29,112 nt of DNA from Acidobacteriota bacterium (GTDB lineage: Bacteria > Acidobacteriota > Terriglobia > Terriglobales > Acidobacteriaceae): contig JAJYAE010000014.1 of the NCBI GenBank assembly GCA_021779695.1, positions 1 to 29,112 on the forward strand. The letters run 5' to 3'. The number at the start of each line of letters is the position of its first letter. The first letter of the stretch is position 1. This document shows positions 8,018 through 15,675 of the stretch, piece by piece. A model generated the notes under the pieces. The model made no database searches, was not told the origin of the DNA, and saw only the letters and a program-made list of their open reading frames with translations. A program made the position numbers and the translations under genes.

Positions 8018-9238
8018 CTACCCCTCAAATGACAACTGAGCCGAGGCCCAGCCCGCTTGCAACGCCTTCGGCTCTGCGGCCAACTCGTAGACCAGTCGCT
8101 CCAGAACCAGGCGCTTGTCCGGCGGCGATGAGCGCAGTTCCAGGTCAGCCCGCGCAATCAGCCGCAATGCCCGCGTCAGCTCCCTGCGGCTCTTGTATCG
8201 CCGTGCCTGACGAATCAGATCATCCGCTGCAAACGGCGGCATCCGGAAGCCTTGCCACAGCGCCTGCCAGATGGCACGCGAGTCCCGTACATTCTTTTCC
8301 AGAATCACCATCATCTGGCGAAACGTGCGCGCCAGCATGTACAAGTGCCCTATCGCCGCATCCTCGCCCGCATCCGAGCTGTTCAGCAGCCCGTCCAGAA
8401 TCGCCAATGCCCGAGCCTTGTTGTGCTGGCTAATTGCATCCGTCAGTTCATACAGCGACCTTTGCTTCGCCGCCAGCACCATCGTCTCCACATCACCCAG
8501 CGTGATGCGTCCGCGCCCCTCCGTGTAAAGAAGCAGCTTCTCCAGCTCCGACGCGATCAGCATCATGTCTGCACCCAGCGCGTCCACCAGTTCCCGCGCC
8601 GCGTCAGCTTCAATCCGGCTGCCGGCCTCCTGGGCCGTCGCCGCAGTCCAGCGCATGGCATCTTCTTCGCTCACCCGCGCCAGCTCCACCACGCCGCAAT
8701 GCGCTCCCAGCGTCTCGGTCAGGCGCTCATAGCGGTTCTTGTCTTCCAACTCCATGCGCCGCGTATCCGACGGAATTCGTACAAAATCTGCGATGAAAAC
8801 CAGCACTGCCTGGGGATTCGGAGCCTTAAAGTAGCGCTCTAGCGCGGCAAACTCTTCCTTCTTGGCTCCGCGCGTATAAAGCTGCCGTACATTCCGCACA
8901 AAGATGACCTGAAATGGGGCCATCAAGGATGGAGTTTGCGCGCGATCCAGTACCTCGAAAATGGATGTGCTGCCAAGGTCAAGATCGGAAAGACAGAAGT
9001 CCCGCATCTCTGCAGGAACGTAGCCCTTCACCACGGCCGCCCGGCAACGGTCTTGCAGAAAGATCTCGTCACCCACCAGCACGTAGCCCGGCTTCAGCGC
9101 CCCACTGCCTGCGGCCGCGGCCTCAACTTCCGCCACAAAGCGGCCCGCCGCCGTAAATCCCGCACCCCAACGGACTCCGCTCACTGGCTTAAGCTCCAAT
9201 CTCGCTCCTGCATCACCATGCCGCTCCAGAATATCCAT
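8018..9238 (-). CDS. holA: DNA polymerase III delta subunit
   Basis: This clamp-loader subunit opens the beta clamp during DNA replication. Visible landmarks are YVLVGDEIFLQDRCR near residue 52, the strand FQVIFVRNVRQLYTRG, a PQAVLVFIADFVRIPSDTR segment in the AAA+-like fold, the domain II helices around ELVDALGADMMLIASELEKLLLY, and the C-terminal collar helices (DAAIGHLYMLARTFRQM, then ELTRALRLIARADLELRSS). The 406-aa length is long for HolA (usually about 330-350), partly because some 50 residues precede the first conserved strand. ATG at 9238 has a GGAAGG directly abutting it, which is too close to work. GTG at 9184, 9 nt after GGAG, or a TTG between them, may be the real start. A 296-bp gap with hairpins separates it from lptE upstream. 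Confidence 0.93.
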   Translation of the reverse strand: MDILERHGDAGARLELKPVSGVRWGAGFTAAGRFVAEVEAAAAGSGALKPGYVLVGDEIFLQDRCRAAVVKGYVPAEMRDFCLSDLDLGSTSIFEVLDRAQTPSLMAPFQVIFVRNVRQLYTRGAKKEEFAALERYFKAPNPQAVLVFIADFVRIPSDTRRMELEDKNRYERLTETLGAHCGVVELARVSEEDAMRWTAATAQEAGSRIEADAARELVDALGADMMLIASELEKLLLYTEGRGRITLGDVETMVLAAKQRSLYELTDAISQHNKARALAILDGLLNSSDAGEDAAIGHLYMLARTFRQMMVILEKNVRDSRAIWQALWQGFRMPPFAADDLIRQARRYKSRRELTRALRLIARADLELRSSPPDKRLVLERLVYELAAEPKALQAGWASAQLSFEG

Positions 9239-9285
9239 CCTTCCGGCCCTGCACCAGCCTCATCGATGCAAGGTTGTCAAAAACC

Positions 9286-9312
9286 TCAACATTGGGATCC
9301 CCAACATGTTGA
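9286..9312 (-). promoter_or_regulatory. Hairpin-forming inverted repeat upstream of holA
   Basis: TCAACAT (9286-9292) pairs with ATGTTGA (9306-9312) around an inner TGGG/CCCA pair (9293-9296 with 9300-9303) and an ATC loop. Only a 2-nt bulge breaks an 11-bp stem. AAGG (9270-9273) and CCTT (9312-9315 region) could extend the structure. It ends about 48 nt before the longest holA start, where a 5' leader or promoter is expected. It has no proper T-run on the minus strand, so a terminator role is unlikely. Confidence 0.4.
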
Positions 9313-9494
9313 CCTTCCTGTTAACCAGAAAGTTAGTAACGCTGGTGACCCAGCTGCAGCCTTGGACTTTCGTAACCCGCCCGCAGAAGAACCCACCCCA
9401 GCGAATCCCACAATTTGTTTGCTTGAACTCACTCTCCGCCTACACTGGAGCCAGCCTCGAACATGGGGCCATTACGGCCCTCCCCCAATGCAAA

Positions 9495-9526
9495 ACCTAC
9501 GGCGCAGTGCTCTCGCATTGCGCCGT
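9495..9526 (-). terminator. Rho-independent-type terminator after lptE
   Basis: ACGGCGCA (9499-9506) pairs with TGCGCCGT (9519-9526), and GTGC/GCAT adds four more, mostly complementary, positions around a TCTC loop. Reading the minus strand, the hairpin starts 8 nt after the lptE stop and is followed by AGGTTTTGC, a short T-run. Confidence 0.6.
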
Positions 9527-9534
9527 CGCTCGTT

Positions 9535-10056
9535 TCAAAGACCTTCCACAACGTCCGCAACGAGTGCCCGGGCAAAATCCTGCGACAGCCTCTTGACCGC
9601 CGCCGGGCTCTCGTCCAGAAATGTCGTCAGGTCCGTCGTCGACTGATATTGCTCGCGGTACACATAGTGCTTGTTCTCGTACAGCACTTTGCCATCCCGC
9701 GCCGTCATCTGCACCGATGCCACGAGCGTGATCAGATAGCTGGAAGACTGCTGCGTTGATGTGTTGTAGGTCAGCGGCACCACAGCCTCCTGCAGAATCG
9801 TCCCATGCAGCACCACATCCGGATCAGAGCCCGCATCCGGCACCACGCGTAAGGTGGTCCGGGCCGCAAACTCGTGCACCACCGCGTCCGTCATCGCCAC
9901 TTCCGTGTGATAGGTGTTCGTCCTGGTCGCAAACACAGGCACAGCCAACGTTTGCGCATCCGGTGGCAGGTGTGTCGCGGTTCCAAGCGCATGATATCCG
10001 CATCCCGCAAGGGCCACCAGGACAAACCCGGCGGCGATGATCCCCATTGAGCGCAT
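9535..10056 (-). CDS. lptE: LPS-assembly lipoprotein LptE
   Basis: This 173-aa outer-membrane lipoprotein plugs the LptD barrel and helps deliver lipopolysaccharide to the cell surface. The N-terminus is a lipoprotein signal with lipobox LAGC, the lipidated residue being C19, followed by the family's GYHALG motif. The LptE pattern continues with TLAVPVFATRTNTYHTEVAMTDAVV, R-rich and D/P segments, ILQEAVVPLTYN and YENKHYVYREQYQ. Length is normal. ATG at 10056 is preferred; a second ATG at 10047 is possible but would shorten the signal. TAAGAT ends 5 nt before the start and no Shine-Dalgarno is seen. It lies 26 bp downstream of the methyltransferase gene on the same strand. A hairpin terminator follows, which probably uncouples it from holA. 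Confidence 0.92.
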   Translation of the reverse strand: MRSMGIIAAGFVLVALAGCGYHALGTATHLPPDAQTLAVPVFATRTNTYHTEVAMTDAVVHEFAARTTLRVVPDAGSDPDVVLHGTILQEAVVPLTYNTSTQQSSSYLITLVASVQMTARDGKVLYENKHYVYREQYQSTTDLTTFLDESPAAVKRLSQDFARALVADVVEGL

Positions 10057-10061
10057 GTCTC

Positions 10062-10067
10062 ATCTTA
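10062..10067 (-). promoter_or_regulatory. TANNNT (-10-like) hexamer for a leaderless start, lptE
   Basis: On the minus strand TAAGAT ends 5 nt before the lptE ATG. No Shine-Dalgarno is visible between them. Confidence 0.35.
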
Positions 10068-10082
10068 TCGTGCGCTCGCTGC

Positions 10083-10922
10083 TTATACCCATGCCATCGC
10101 CAGCCTGCCCAGGTCTCCCGTGGATAGGCGCAACCCATCCTTCCGCCCCGCAAAATAGCGCGCATTCAACTCCGCCGTCCCAGCCTGCTCCACCCGATGA
10201 AATCCCGCTCGATTCAGCTCCGCCTCCATCTCATCCGGTGCGAAGAAAAGCTGAAATGGCTCGCCCGCCTTCGCCAACCGCTCCGCCAGTCGCTCAAAGA
10301 TGGCACGCCGCGCCGGGCCCAGCTGCTCCGGAGCAAAGGCATAGTCAAAGCAAACTCCGCTCCCCGCAGGCATCTGCGCAATCACTCTCAGCGTTGCCTC
10401 AAATGCCGCGCGGGTCAGATAAGGCACCACTCCCAGCCACCCGAAAAACGCGGGCCGGTCCAGATCAAATCCCGCCTCTGCCAGTCCCTCACGCAGATCC
10501 GTGTGCTCAAAGTCCAGCGGCACATACGTCAGGCTCTCCGGCGCGGCAATCCCCGCCGCCTCCACCATCCCCCGCTTCCACTCCTGCGTAGCCGGAAAGT
10601 CCACCTCGAACACCCGCAGCGCCGCATGCGGATTCCGAAACGCAAAGGTATCCAGGCCCGCGCCCAGAATGGCGTACTGGCGCACGCCCGCATGTACCGC
10701 TTCGCCCAGCCGGTCCTCGGTAAATCGACTCCGCGCCGCCATAAACGCCCGAAAGTCTCGCGCCACCGGATGCATCGCCCTTTCCAGGTCGCGCGCATAG
10801 CCACCACCCAGCAAAAGCAGCGCCAGCGGATCCTCCAGAATCCGCGGATCTTCCATCAACTGGTGCGCCGCCCTGCGAATCGCCACCCGCAGCGCCGTCT
10901 TGCTTGCTTTCCCGCTTCGCAT
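10083..10922 (-). CDS. Class I SAM-dependent methyltransferase (LCM/PPM1-like family)
   Basis: This protein of about 279 aa matches the leucine-carboxyl-methyltransferase-like group of bacterial methyltransferases. The N-terminal helix block contains LEDPLALLLLG and AARSRFTEDRL. The SAM-binding core is GVRQYAILGAGLDTFAFR, followed by VFEVDFPATQEWK (acidic residue for the ribose) and YVPLDFEHTDL. The later GWLGVVPYLT segment is also typical. In bacteria this family mostly acts on small molecules or unknown acceptors; the substrate cannot be predicted. ATG at 10922 is chosen over the GTG directly before it (10925) because TAGACT ends exactly 7 nt upstream of the ATG. It is divergent from the small EamA gene and 26 bp upstream of lptE. 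Confidence 0.9.
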   Translation of the reverse strand: MRSGKASKTALRVAIRRAAHQLMEDPRILEDPLALLLLGGGYARDLERAMHPVARDFRAFMAARSRFTEDRLGEAVHAGVRQYAILGAGLDTFAFRNPHAALRVFEVDFPATQEWKRGMVEAAGIAAPESLTYVPLDFEHTDLREGLAEAGFDLDRPAFFGWLGVVPYLTRAAFEATLRVIAQMPAGSGVCFDYAFAPEQLGPARRAIFERLAERLAKAGEPFQLFFAPDEMEAELNRAGFHRVEQAGTAELNARYFAGRKDGLRLSTGDLGRLAMAWV

Positions 10923-10929
10923 CACGTCG

Positions 10930-10935
10930 AGTCTA
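10930..10935 (-). promoter_or_regulatory. TANNNT (-10-like) hexamer for a leaderless start, methyltransferase
   Basis: On the minus strand TAGACT ends 7 nt before ATG 10922. There is no useful Shine-Dalgarno in between. Confidence 0.4.
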
Positions 10936-10966
10936 CAAGCTCCGCTCGCGCCTCACTCTGGCGGCG

Positions 10967-10972
10967 TACCAT
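10967..10972 (+). promoter_or_regulatory. TANNNT (-10-like) hexamer for a leaderless start, small EamA gene
   Basis: TACCAT ends 7 nt before the ATG at 10980 and overlaps an earlier in-frame ATG at 10971. This favours 10980 as the true start. Confidence 0.35.
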
Positions 10973-10979
10973 GATGCCT

Positions 10980-11399
10980 ATGACCTGGATCGTCTGGGCA
11001 CTCCTCGCCGCCCTCTTCGCTGCCGCCACGGCCCTGCTCGCAAAGGTCGGCGTCGCCCATATTGACTCCAACCTCGCTACCGCTGTCCGAACCAGCGTCG
11101 TCCTCGTCTTCACCTGGGCCATCGCCATCGGCCTCGGAAAGCACGGTGAGCTCCGCCTCCTCGACCGCCGCAGCATCCTCTTTCTCACTCTCTCCGGGCT
11201 CGCCACCGGCCTCTCCTGGCTCTGCTACTTTCGCGCTTTGCAACTCGGCCCCGCCTCGCGCGTCGCACCCCTCGACAAGCTCAGCGTCCCGCTCGTCATG
11301 CTCTTTGCCTGGCTCCTCCTGGGCGAAAAAATGGATACCGCAGCCATCGTCGGCGGCCTGCTCATCACAATCGGCGCCGTCGTCATGGTTCTCAGCTAA
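10980..11399 (+). CDS. Half-size EamA (DMT superfamily) membrane protein
   Basis: This 139-aa protein has five hydrophobic helices and corresponds to a single EamA repeat. Its ending, with PLDKLSVPLVMLFAWLLLGEK and then GGLLITIGAVVMVLS, is the hallmark C-terminal half of an EamA domain; CYFRALQLGPASRVAPLDKL is also characteristic. Full DMT exporters contain two such repeats (compare the 320-aa protein at 6557), so this one must dimerise or pair with another half protein. The substrate is unknown. Three in-frame ATGs (10971, 10974, 10980) are possible; 10980 fits a -10-like hexamer 7 nt upstream. The gene is divergent from the methyltransferase and 57 bp upstream of shikimate kinase. Confidence 0.85.
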   Translation: MTWIVWALLAALFAAATALLAKVGVAHIDSNLATAVRTSVVLVFTWAIAIGLGKHGELRLLDRRSILFLTLSGLATGLSWLCYFRALQLGPASRVAPLDKLSVPLVMLFAWLLLGEKMDTAAIVGGLLITIGAVVMVLS

Positions 11400-11415
11400 G
11401 CCCGGGTCGCTTTCT

Positions 11416-11421
11416 TATACT
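11416..11421 (+). promoter_or_regulatory. -10-like element TATACT before aroK
   Basis: TATACT lies between the small EamA stop and the aroK start, leaving a leader of about 29 nt that holds the AAAGG site. The -35 region is not recognisable. Confidence 0.4.
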
Positions 11422-11456
11422 GGTTTCATCTCAGCGCCGCTCCGCGAAAGGCCTGC

Positions 11457-11981
11457 TTGAATCCGACCCCGACTCCGATCCGCCGCATCGTCCTCACTGG
11501 CTTCATGGGCTCCGGTAAATCCACCGTCGGCCCGCTCGTCGCCCAGCGCCTCGGCTGGCGCTTCCTCGACGCCGATGACGTTTTTGAAGCCGAGGCCGGC
11601 ATGACCATCGCCGAGTTCTTCGCCCGCCACGGCGAACCCGCCTTTCGCGACCGCGAGCATGCAACCATCGCCCGCCTCGCCACCGCCGATGCCCTCGTCC
11701 TCGCCCTGGGTGGAGGCGCGATCGAACGGGATGCAACTCGCGACCTGCTCCTCAACAGTCCCGGCACACTTCTCGTCCATCTCGAAGTCACTCTGGCGAC
11801 CACGCTTACGCGTTGCCGTGGCACCGAGCACACACGCCCCATCCTCGCCGACCAGCCCAACCTCGAAGCCCGCTACCAGCGCCGCCTGCCTCTGTACCGC
11901 GCTGCCCACGTCACCGTTCTCGTCGACACCCTCACGCCCGCCCAGGTCACAAACGCCATCCTCGCCGCCGCCGGCCTTTGA
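11457..11981 (+). CDS. aroK: Shikimate kinase
   Basis: This 174-aa enzyme phosphorylates shikimate with ATP, the fifth step of the chorismate (aromatic amino acid) pathway. The P-loop GFMGSGKST (residues 15-23), the shikimate-binding aspartate in FLDADDVFE, the FRDREH motif, LALGGGA, and the lid arginine region RPIL are all present and in order. Length is normal. The start is a TTG at 11457 with AAAGG 5 nt upstream; no ATG or GTG exists before the P-loop in this frame, so the non-canonical start is well supported. The start of ctaB follows 100 bp downstream on the same strand. No other aromatic-pathway gene is nearby. Confidence 0.95.
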   Translation: MNPTPTPIRRIVLTGFMGSGKSTVGPLVAQRLGWRFLDADDVFEAEAGMTIAEFFARHGEPAFRDREHATIARLATADALVLALGGGAIERDATRDLLLNSPGTLLVHLEVTLATTLTRCRGTEHTRPILADQPNLEARYQRRLPLYRAAHVTVLVDTLTPAQVTNAILAAAGL

Positions 11982-12081
11982 TCCCGCCAACTTCCCCGCC
12001 GCCGGCAGCCTTGCGCCTTGGTATCATCAAATCAGGGCTTCCAGCATCCCGCCACTTGGCTCCAGCTGCGCCTTCTTTCCC

Positions 12082-13074
12082 ATGACTCCCGCCTCCCAAG
12101 CCGCGGCCCAGGCCGATCTCGCCACGCACGCCGAGCACCACGCACATGCCACCCTCCATGCTCCACCCCCCGGCGTCACGGCTCTGCTGCTCCATGACTT
12201 CCGCGAGCTCTTCAAAGTTCGCGTCACGGGGCTGGTCCTCGTCACCGGCTGGGCGGGCTTTTACCTCGGCTCCATGCAGTCCGGCATCTCCACGCTCCAG
12301 CGCGGCCTGCTCGACACCCTCTTCGGCATCGGCCTCGTCTCCGCCGGCTCCGGCGCCCTCAATCAAGCCCTCGAACGCACCACCGACGCCCTGATGAAGC
12401 GCACGGCTGATCGCCCGCTTCCCAGCGGCCGCGTCCCGCTTCCCATTGGTATTCTTCTCGGCCTCGGCGCAATCGGTCTGGGTGCCTGGTGGCTCCTGCT
12501 CCACACCAATCTCCTCACCGTCTCGCTCGCTCTGCTCACGGCCTTCACTTACGTCGCTGTCTACACACCCCTCAAGCGCGTCACCACCATGGCCACCTTC
12601 ATCGGCGCCTTTCCCGGCGCCATGGGTCCCATGCTCGGCTGGACAGCCGCTCGCGGGCGCATCGAATGGCCCGCCGTTGCCCTTTTCGCCATCCTCTTCG
12701 TCTGGCAGTTCCCCCACTTCATGGCCATCTCCTGGATGTACCGCGACGAATACGCACGCGCCGGGATCCGGATGCTCCCCGTCGTCCAGCCAGATGGATG
12801 GTCCACCGTCGTCGAGGCCCTTTTCTACGCAGTCCTTATGATCCCCATCAGCCTCGCGCCATGGCGTCTCGGCATGGCGGGCATCGTCTACGCAGTCATC
12901 GCACTGGTCCTCGGCATCATCTACCTTGCATACACAATCCGGTTCACACGCATTCTTCGCAACATCCCGCCAGAAGAAAGCCGCATGGTCGCACGCGACC
13001 TGCTGAAGGTCAGCGTCATCTATCTGCCACTGCTGCTCACCACTCTCATGCTCGGCGCCATCGCCAAACACTGA
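12082..13074 (+). CDS. ctaB: Protoheme IX farnesyltransferase (haem O synthase)
   Basis: This 330-aa polytopic membrane enzyme of the UbiA family attaches a farnesyl group to haem B to make haem O, the cofactor or haem A precursor of haem-copper oxidases. The first Asp-rich motif region is NQALERTTDALMKRTADRPLP. YTPLKRVT, GAFPGAMGPMLGW and the second motif WQFPHFMAISWMYRDEYARAGIRMLPV are classic CtaB. About nine hydrophobic helices are visible. ATG at 12082 is preferred because the first helix and the cytoplasmic VRVTGLV segment follow at normal distance; the His/Ala-rich N-terminal 35 residues are poorly conserved. The upstream open frame has no membrane character. DUF420 follows after 6 bp, pointing to a shared transcript and a role in cytochrome oxidase assembly. 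Confidence 0.95.
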   Translation: MTPASQAAAQADLATHAEHHAHATLHAPPPGVTALLLHDFRELFKVRVTGLVLVTGWAGFYLGSMQSGISTLQRGLLDTLFGIGLVSAGSGALNQALERTTDALMKRTADRPLPSGRVPLPIGILLGLGAIGLGAWWLLLHTNLLTVSLALLTAFTYVAVYTPLKRVTTMATFIGAFPGAMGPMLGWTAARGRIEWPAVALFAILFVWQFPHFMAISWMYRDEYARAGIRMLPVVQPDGWSTVVEALFYAVLMIPISLAPWRLGMAGIVYAVIALVLGIIYLAYTIRFTRILRNIPPEESRMVARDLLKVSVIYLPLLLTTLMLGAIAKH

Positions 13075-13080
13075 GGCCCC

Positions 13081-13638
13081 ATGACTACCGTCGCCCCTGC
13101 TTCCAGTTCCCGCTCAGGAACAACCTCCGCCATCGCCGCCATCCTTCTCATCAGCGCTGCCGCGACGCTCTTCCTTTTCTGGCTGATCTATATCCATCCC
13201 GCGGCTGACGCAGCCAGCGTTCGCTTTGCCTTCCTGCCCGGCCTCAACGCTGTCTTCAACGGCCTCAGCGCTACTGCCATTCTCATCGGTTACATCTTCA
13301 TTCGCTCCCATCGCGTCGCCGCTCATCGCGCGTCCATGCTCACGGCCTTTACCTTCTCCACCCTCTTCCTCATCGGCTACATCCTCCACCATGCTCTCCA
13401 CGGCGACGTTCGCTATCCCATTCACGCCGCATTCCGCATCTTCTATCTTTCGCTCCTCGCCAGCCACATCATCCTGGCCACGCTGGCTCTCCCGCTCATT
13501 CTCGTCACCTTCTTTTTCTCGCTCTCCGGCCGCATCCCCCTGCACCGCAAAGTCGCCCGCTGGACATTCCCCATCTGGCTTTATGTCTCCCTCACCGGCG
13601 TCATCACCTACGTCATGCTCCGTCTCGCGCAAGGATAA
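13081..13638 (+). CDS. DUF420 membrane protein (YozB/CtaM-like oxidase assembly factor)
   Basis: This 185-aa protein has five hydrophobic helices and the conserved spaced polar residues of DUF420: LPGLNAVFNGLSATAILIGY, HRASMLTAF, HHALHGD, FYLSLLASHIILA and HRKVARWTFPIWLYVSLTGVITYVML. The histidines inside or near the helices are typical and could bind a metal or haem. The S. aureus relative CtaM is required for cytochrome aa3 oxidase function (established for that family). The position 6 bp after ctaB and 9 bp before a small two-helix membrane protein supports a role in oxidase maturation here, by inference. A TGAGG lies just before the ATG. Confidence 0.9.
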   Translation: MTTVAPASSSRSGTTSAIAAILLISAAATLFLFWLIYIHPAADAASVRFAFLPGLNAVFNGLSATAILIGYIFIRSHRVAAHRASMLTAFTFSTLFLIGYILHHALHGDVRYPIHAAFRIFYLSLLASHIILATLALPLILVTFFFSLSGRIPLHRKVARWTFPIWLYVSLTGVITYVMLRLAQG

Positions 13639-13647
13639 CCACTCACC

Positions 13648-13911
13648 ATGCCCGCTTCCCCTCGGACTCCCCTACCCGACGACGGCACGCGCCAGCTCCT
13701 GCAATGGGGCGGCTCTATGGTTGGCACCGGCATACTCGCAGGCCTGCTGCTTCTGACTGTCCTTGGCGGTTTTACGCCCACCGGTGCCACCACAAACACC
13801 GGCTGGTTCGCCCTCATCGTCGCCCTCATGTGCATCCCCTTCGGCAGCCTCCTGCTCATTCTGGGCATCGCCAAGTGGCTTCGCAACCGCTCCCTCGCCC
13901 GCCGCGGTTAG
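13648..13911 (+). CDS. Small two-helix membrane protein of unknown function
   Basis: This 87-aa protein has two clear transmembrane helices (about residues 25-43 and 54-74) joined by a short loop with TGATTNTG, and an Arg-rich tail that should stay in the cytoplasm (positive-inside). I do not recognise a domain. It is 9 bp after the DUF420 gene and in the same direction, so it is very likely the third gene of the ctaB operon. AAGGAT at the DUF420 stop could serve as its ribosome binding site. A part in cytochrome oxidase assembly is inferred only from position. Confidence 0.72.
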   Translation: MPASPRTPLPDDGTRQLLQWGGSMVGTGILAGLLLLTVLGGFTPTGATTNTGWFALIVALMCIPFGSLLLILGIAKWLRNRSLARRG

Positions 13912-13945
13912 TCGTTCATTCTCTTGCGCCTTCGGTTTCTCTCTC

Positions 13946-13973
13946 TTGCGTTCCATATCAAATGCGGTACACT
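13946..13973 (+). promoter_or_regulatory. Sigma70-like promoter of the CBS gene
   Basis: TTGCGT (13946-13951) and TACACT (13968-13973) are separated by 16 nt. The predicted start point leaves a leader of about 67 nt before the GGAGGG site and ATG at 14048. It is one of only two places in the window where both hexamers are recognisable. Confidence 0.55.
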
Positions 13974-14047
13974 TCGTTATCCATAGCCTCAGAAGCCACA
14001 ACAAAGTGTCTGCATCCTGCAACACTCATCGCACCCCGGGAGGGCCC

Positions 14048-14500
14048 ATGAAAGTCACTGACACCATTGCTACCGTCCTCAAGAACAAGCCCATCAACAC
14101 CGTGCTGTCCATCACCCCGGAACAAACGGTCTACGAAGCACTTGAAATCATGGCGCGTCACGACGTCGGTGCCCTGCTCGTCCTCTCCGATTCCCGTCTC
14201 GTCGGCATTCTCTCTGAGCGTGACTACGCCCGCAAAGGCATCCTGATGGGGCATGCCTCAAAGGAAACTCTCGTCCGCGACATCATGACCAGTCCCGTCA
14301 CATATGTCACGCCGGAACAAACCGTCGACGAGTGCATGACGATCATGACCCAACACCACTTCCGCCATCTGCCAGTCGTTCAAAGCGACAAGGTCACCGG
14401 CCTTGTCTCGATCGGAGACCTCGTTAAATGGACGATCTCAGGCCAGGCCCACGCCATTGAAGCCCTGGAAGGCTACATCTCCGGCGCCTACCCAGGTTGA
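14048..14500 (+). CDS. Tandem CBS-domain protein
   Basis: This 150-aa cytoplasmic protein consists of two CBS motifs (a Bateman module) and little else. CBS1 covers about residues 15-70 (TVYEALEIMARHDVGALLVL, VGILSERDYARK), CBS2 about 80-135 (TVDECMTIMTQHHFRHLPVV, VTGLVSIGDLVKW). Such stand-alone proteins bind adenine nucleotides or S-adenosyl compounds and tune partner proteins; no partner is obvious here. GGGAGGG ending 3 nt before the ATG decides the start, and a promoter is visible 75-100 nt upstream. The frame is open further upstream but lacks protein character there. It converges with the ABC permease gene. Confidence 0.93.
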   Translation: MKVTDTIATVLKNKPINTVLSITPEQTVYEALEIMARHDVGALLVLSDSRLVGILSERDYARKGILMGHASKETLVRDIMTSPVTYVTPEQTVDECMTIMTQHHFRHLPVVQSDKVTGLVSIGDLVKWTISGQAHAIEALEGYISGAYPG

Positions 14501-14562
14501 ACGGAGACGCAACCCTGCCAGCGTCAATCCGTGAGAAGCGCCATCGCTTGTCTGCCGTCTCG

Positions 14563-15675
14563 TCAGAGCGTCCGCTTGAACAGCGGCGTCGCCAGCAGCA
14601 GCGTGCCAATCCCGAATGCGAAGAGGAAAAGGAGATCCGTCTGGATCGCAGCAAATCCCCCATCCTTCAGCAGGATTGCCTTGAAGCCGTGCACGGCATA
14701 GGTAAAAGGATCCACCACCGCAATCGCCCGCAGCCACTTCGGAAACGCAGCAATCGGATAGATCGCGCCGGACGGGAAGAACAGCAGCGTGTTCAGCACG
14801 CCAAACATCGCGCGCGGCACCAGAGGATCATCGACGCGCACCATCATTAGGAACATCATCCCGTTGAACGCAATCGACGTCCCCACAATCAGCGCCAGCA
14901 GTTGCAGCAGCGCCATCGGATGAAAGATCGTCCCCAGCCCGGCCATCAGCGAACCAATCACCGTCAGTGAAATCCCGCTCAGCACTGCCTTGATGGCGCC
15001 GGCAATATTCAGTCCCATCACCAGTTCCAGCTTGCTGATCGGCGTCACCAGGTATCCCTCATGCACCCCGCGCGCCTTGTCGTCGATGTACAGCATGCCC
15101 CCGCCGATCATCACCGAGATATACATCGCCAGTGAAATCGAACCCGACAGCAGAAACTTCATGTACTCCACGAACGGGTACAGCTCAACAATATCCAGCG
15201 CTATGCTCTTTACCAGCCGCGGTTGTATCACCGGCTGATTCAGCGCATCAACCAGCGACTGCATTTCACTCTCGATGCTCCCGCTCATGAACTGGTCCGA
15301 GTTGTCCACCACCAGTCCAATCCGCGGCGCATCCTCGGCATACACCCGCCGCGAAAACTGCGCCGGAATGATCACTGCAGCATCCACACGCCCCTCGCGC
15401 ACATCATCCCGCGCCTGGTTCTCGTCCTTGTACTCCACTGCGGTAAACGTCGCAATATTCGCCGCAACCGAGTCAAACGCCTCGCGAACCTTCACCGCTT
15501 CCGGCCCGTGGTCATAGTCCACAAAGGCCACCCGCGCCCCGCGAATCTTACCGCCAAATGCATTCCCCAAAATGACCAGTTGCACCAGCGGCAACATCAT
15601 CGACATGATCATCAGCACTGGCGAGCGGAAAAACTTCCGCATCTCTCGCTCGACAATTGCAAGCATCCGGTTCAT
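14563..15675 (-). CDS. ABC-2 type transporter permease
   Basis: This 370-aa permease has the ABC-2/YhhJ-YbhS layout. It has one N-terminal helix (MIMSMMLPLVQLVILGNAFG region), a large extracytoplasmic domain (about residues 45-175) with VAFVDYDHGPEAVKVREAF, then five helices including AMYISVMIGGGMLYIDDKARGVHEGYLVTPISK, the conserved cytoplasmic coupling region of these permeases. Its start overlaps the ATPase stop by 4 nt (ATGA), so the two are translationally coupled. E. coli ybhGFSR has two permeases; only one is present here and the next gene is convergent, so the transporter is presumably a permease homodimer. The substrate is unknown; drug or cation efflux is likely by analogy. Confidence 0.92.
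   Translation of the reverse strand: MNRMLAIVEREMRKFFRSPVLMIMSMMLPLVQLVILGNAFGGKIRGARVAFVDYDHGPEAVKVREAFDSVAANIATFTAVEYKDENQARDDVREGRVDAAVIIPAQFSRRVYAEDAPRIGLVVDNSDQFMSGSIESEMQSLVDALNQPVIQPRLVKSIALDIVELYPFVEYMKFLLSGSISLAMYISVMIGGGMLYIDDKARGVHEGYLVTPISKLELVMGLNIAGAIKAVLSGISLTVIGSLMAGLGTIFHPMALLQLLALIVGTSIAFNGMMFLMMVRVDDPLVPRAMFGVLNTLLFFPSGAIYPIAAFPKWLRAIAVVDPFTYAVHGFKAILLKDGGFAAIQTDLLFLFAFGIGTLLLATPLFKRTL

Noticed and set aside
9441..9448. TACACTGG octamer on the plus strand in the lptE-holA gap
   Set aside because: The same octamer precedes cyaY and the AmpH-like gene, but here no gene follows on the plus strand, so it is likely chance.
10197..10970. Upstream extension of the small EamA gene into the methyltransferase locus
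   Set aside because: The added segment is Arg/His/Pro-rich, antisense to the methyltransferase and not membrane-like; the start is 10971-10980.
11947..13071. Long open frame opposite ctaB (374 codons, minus strand)
   Set aside because: It lies antisense to a well-supported gene, is acidic low-complexity and lacks a Shine-Dalgarno. In GC-rich DNA antisense frames stay open by codon bias.
14506..14545. Possible terminator between the convergent CBS and permease genes
   Set aside because: Only a 5-bp AAGCG/CGCTT stem is visible and no T-run follows.
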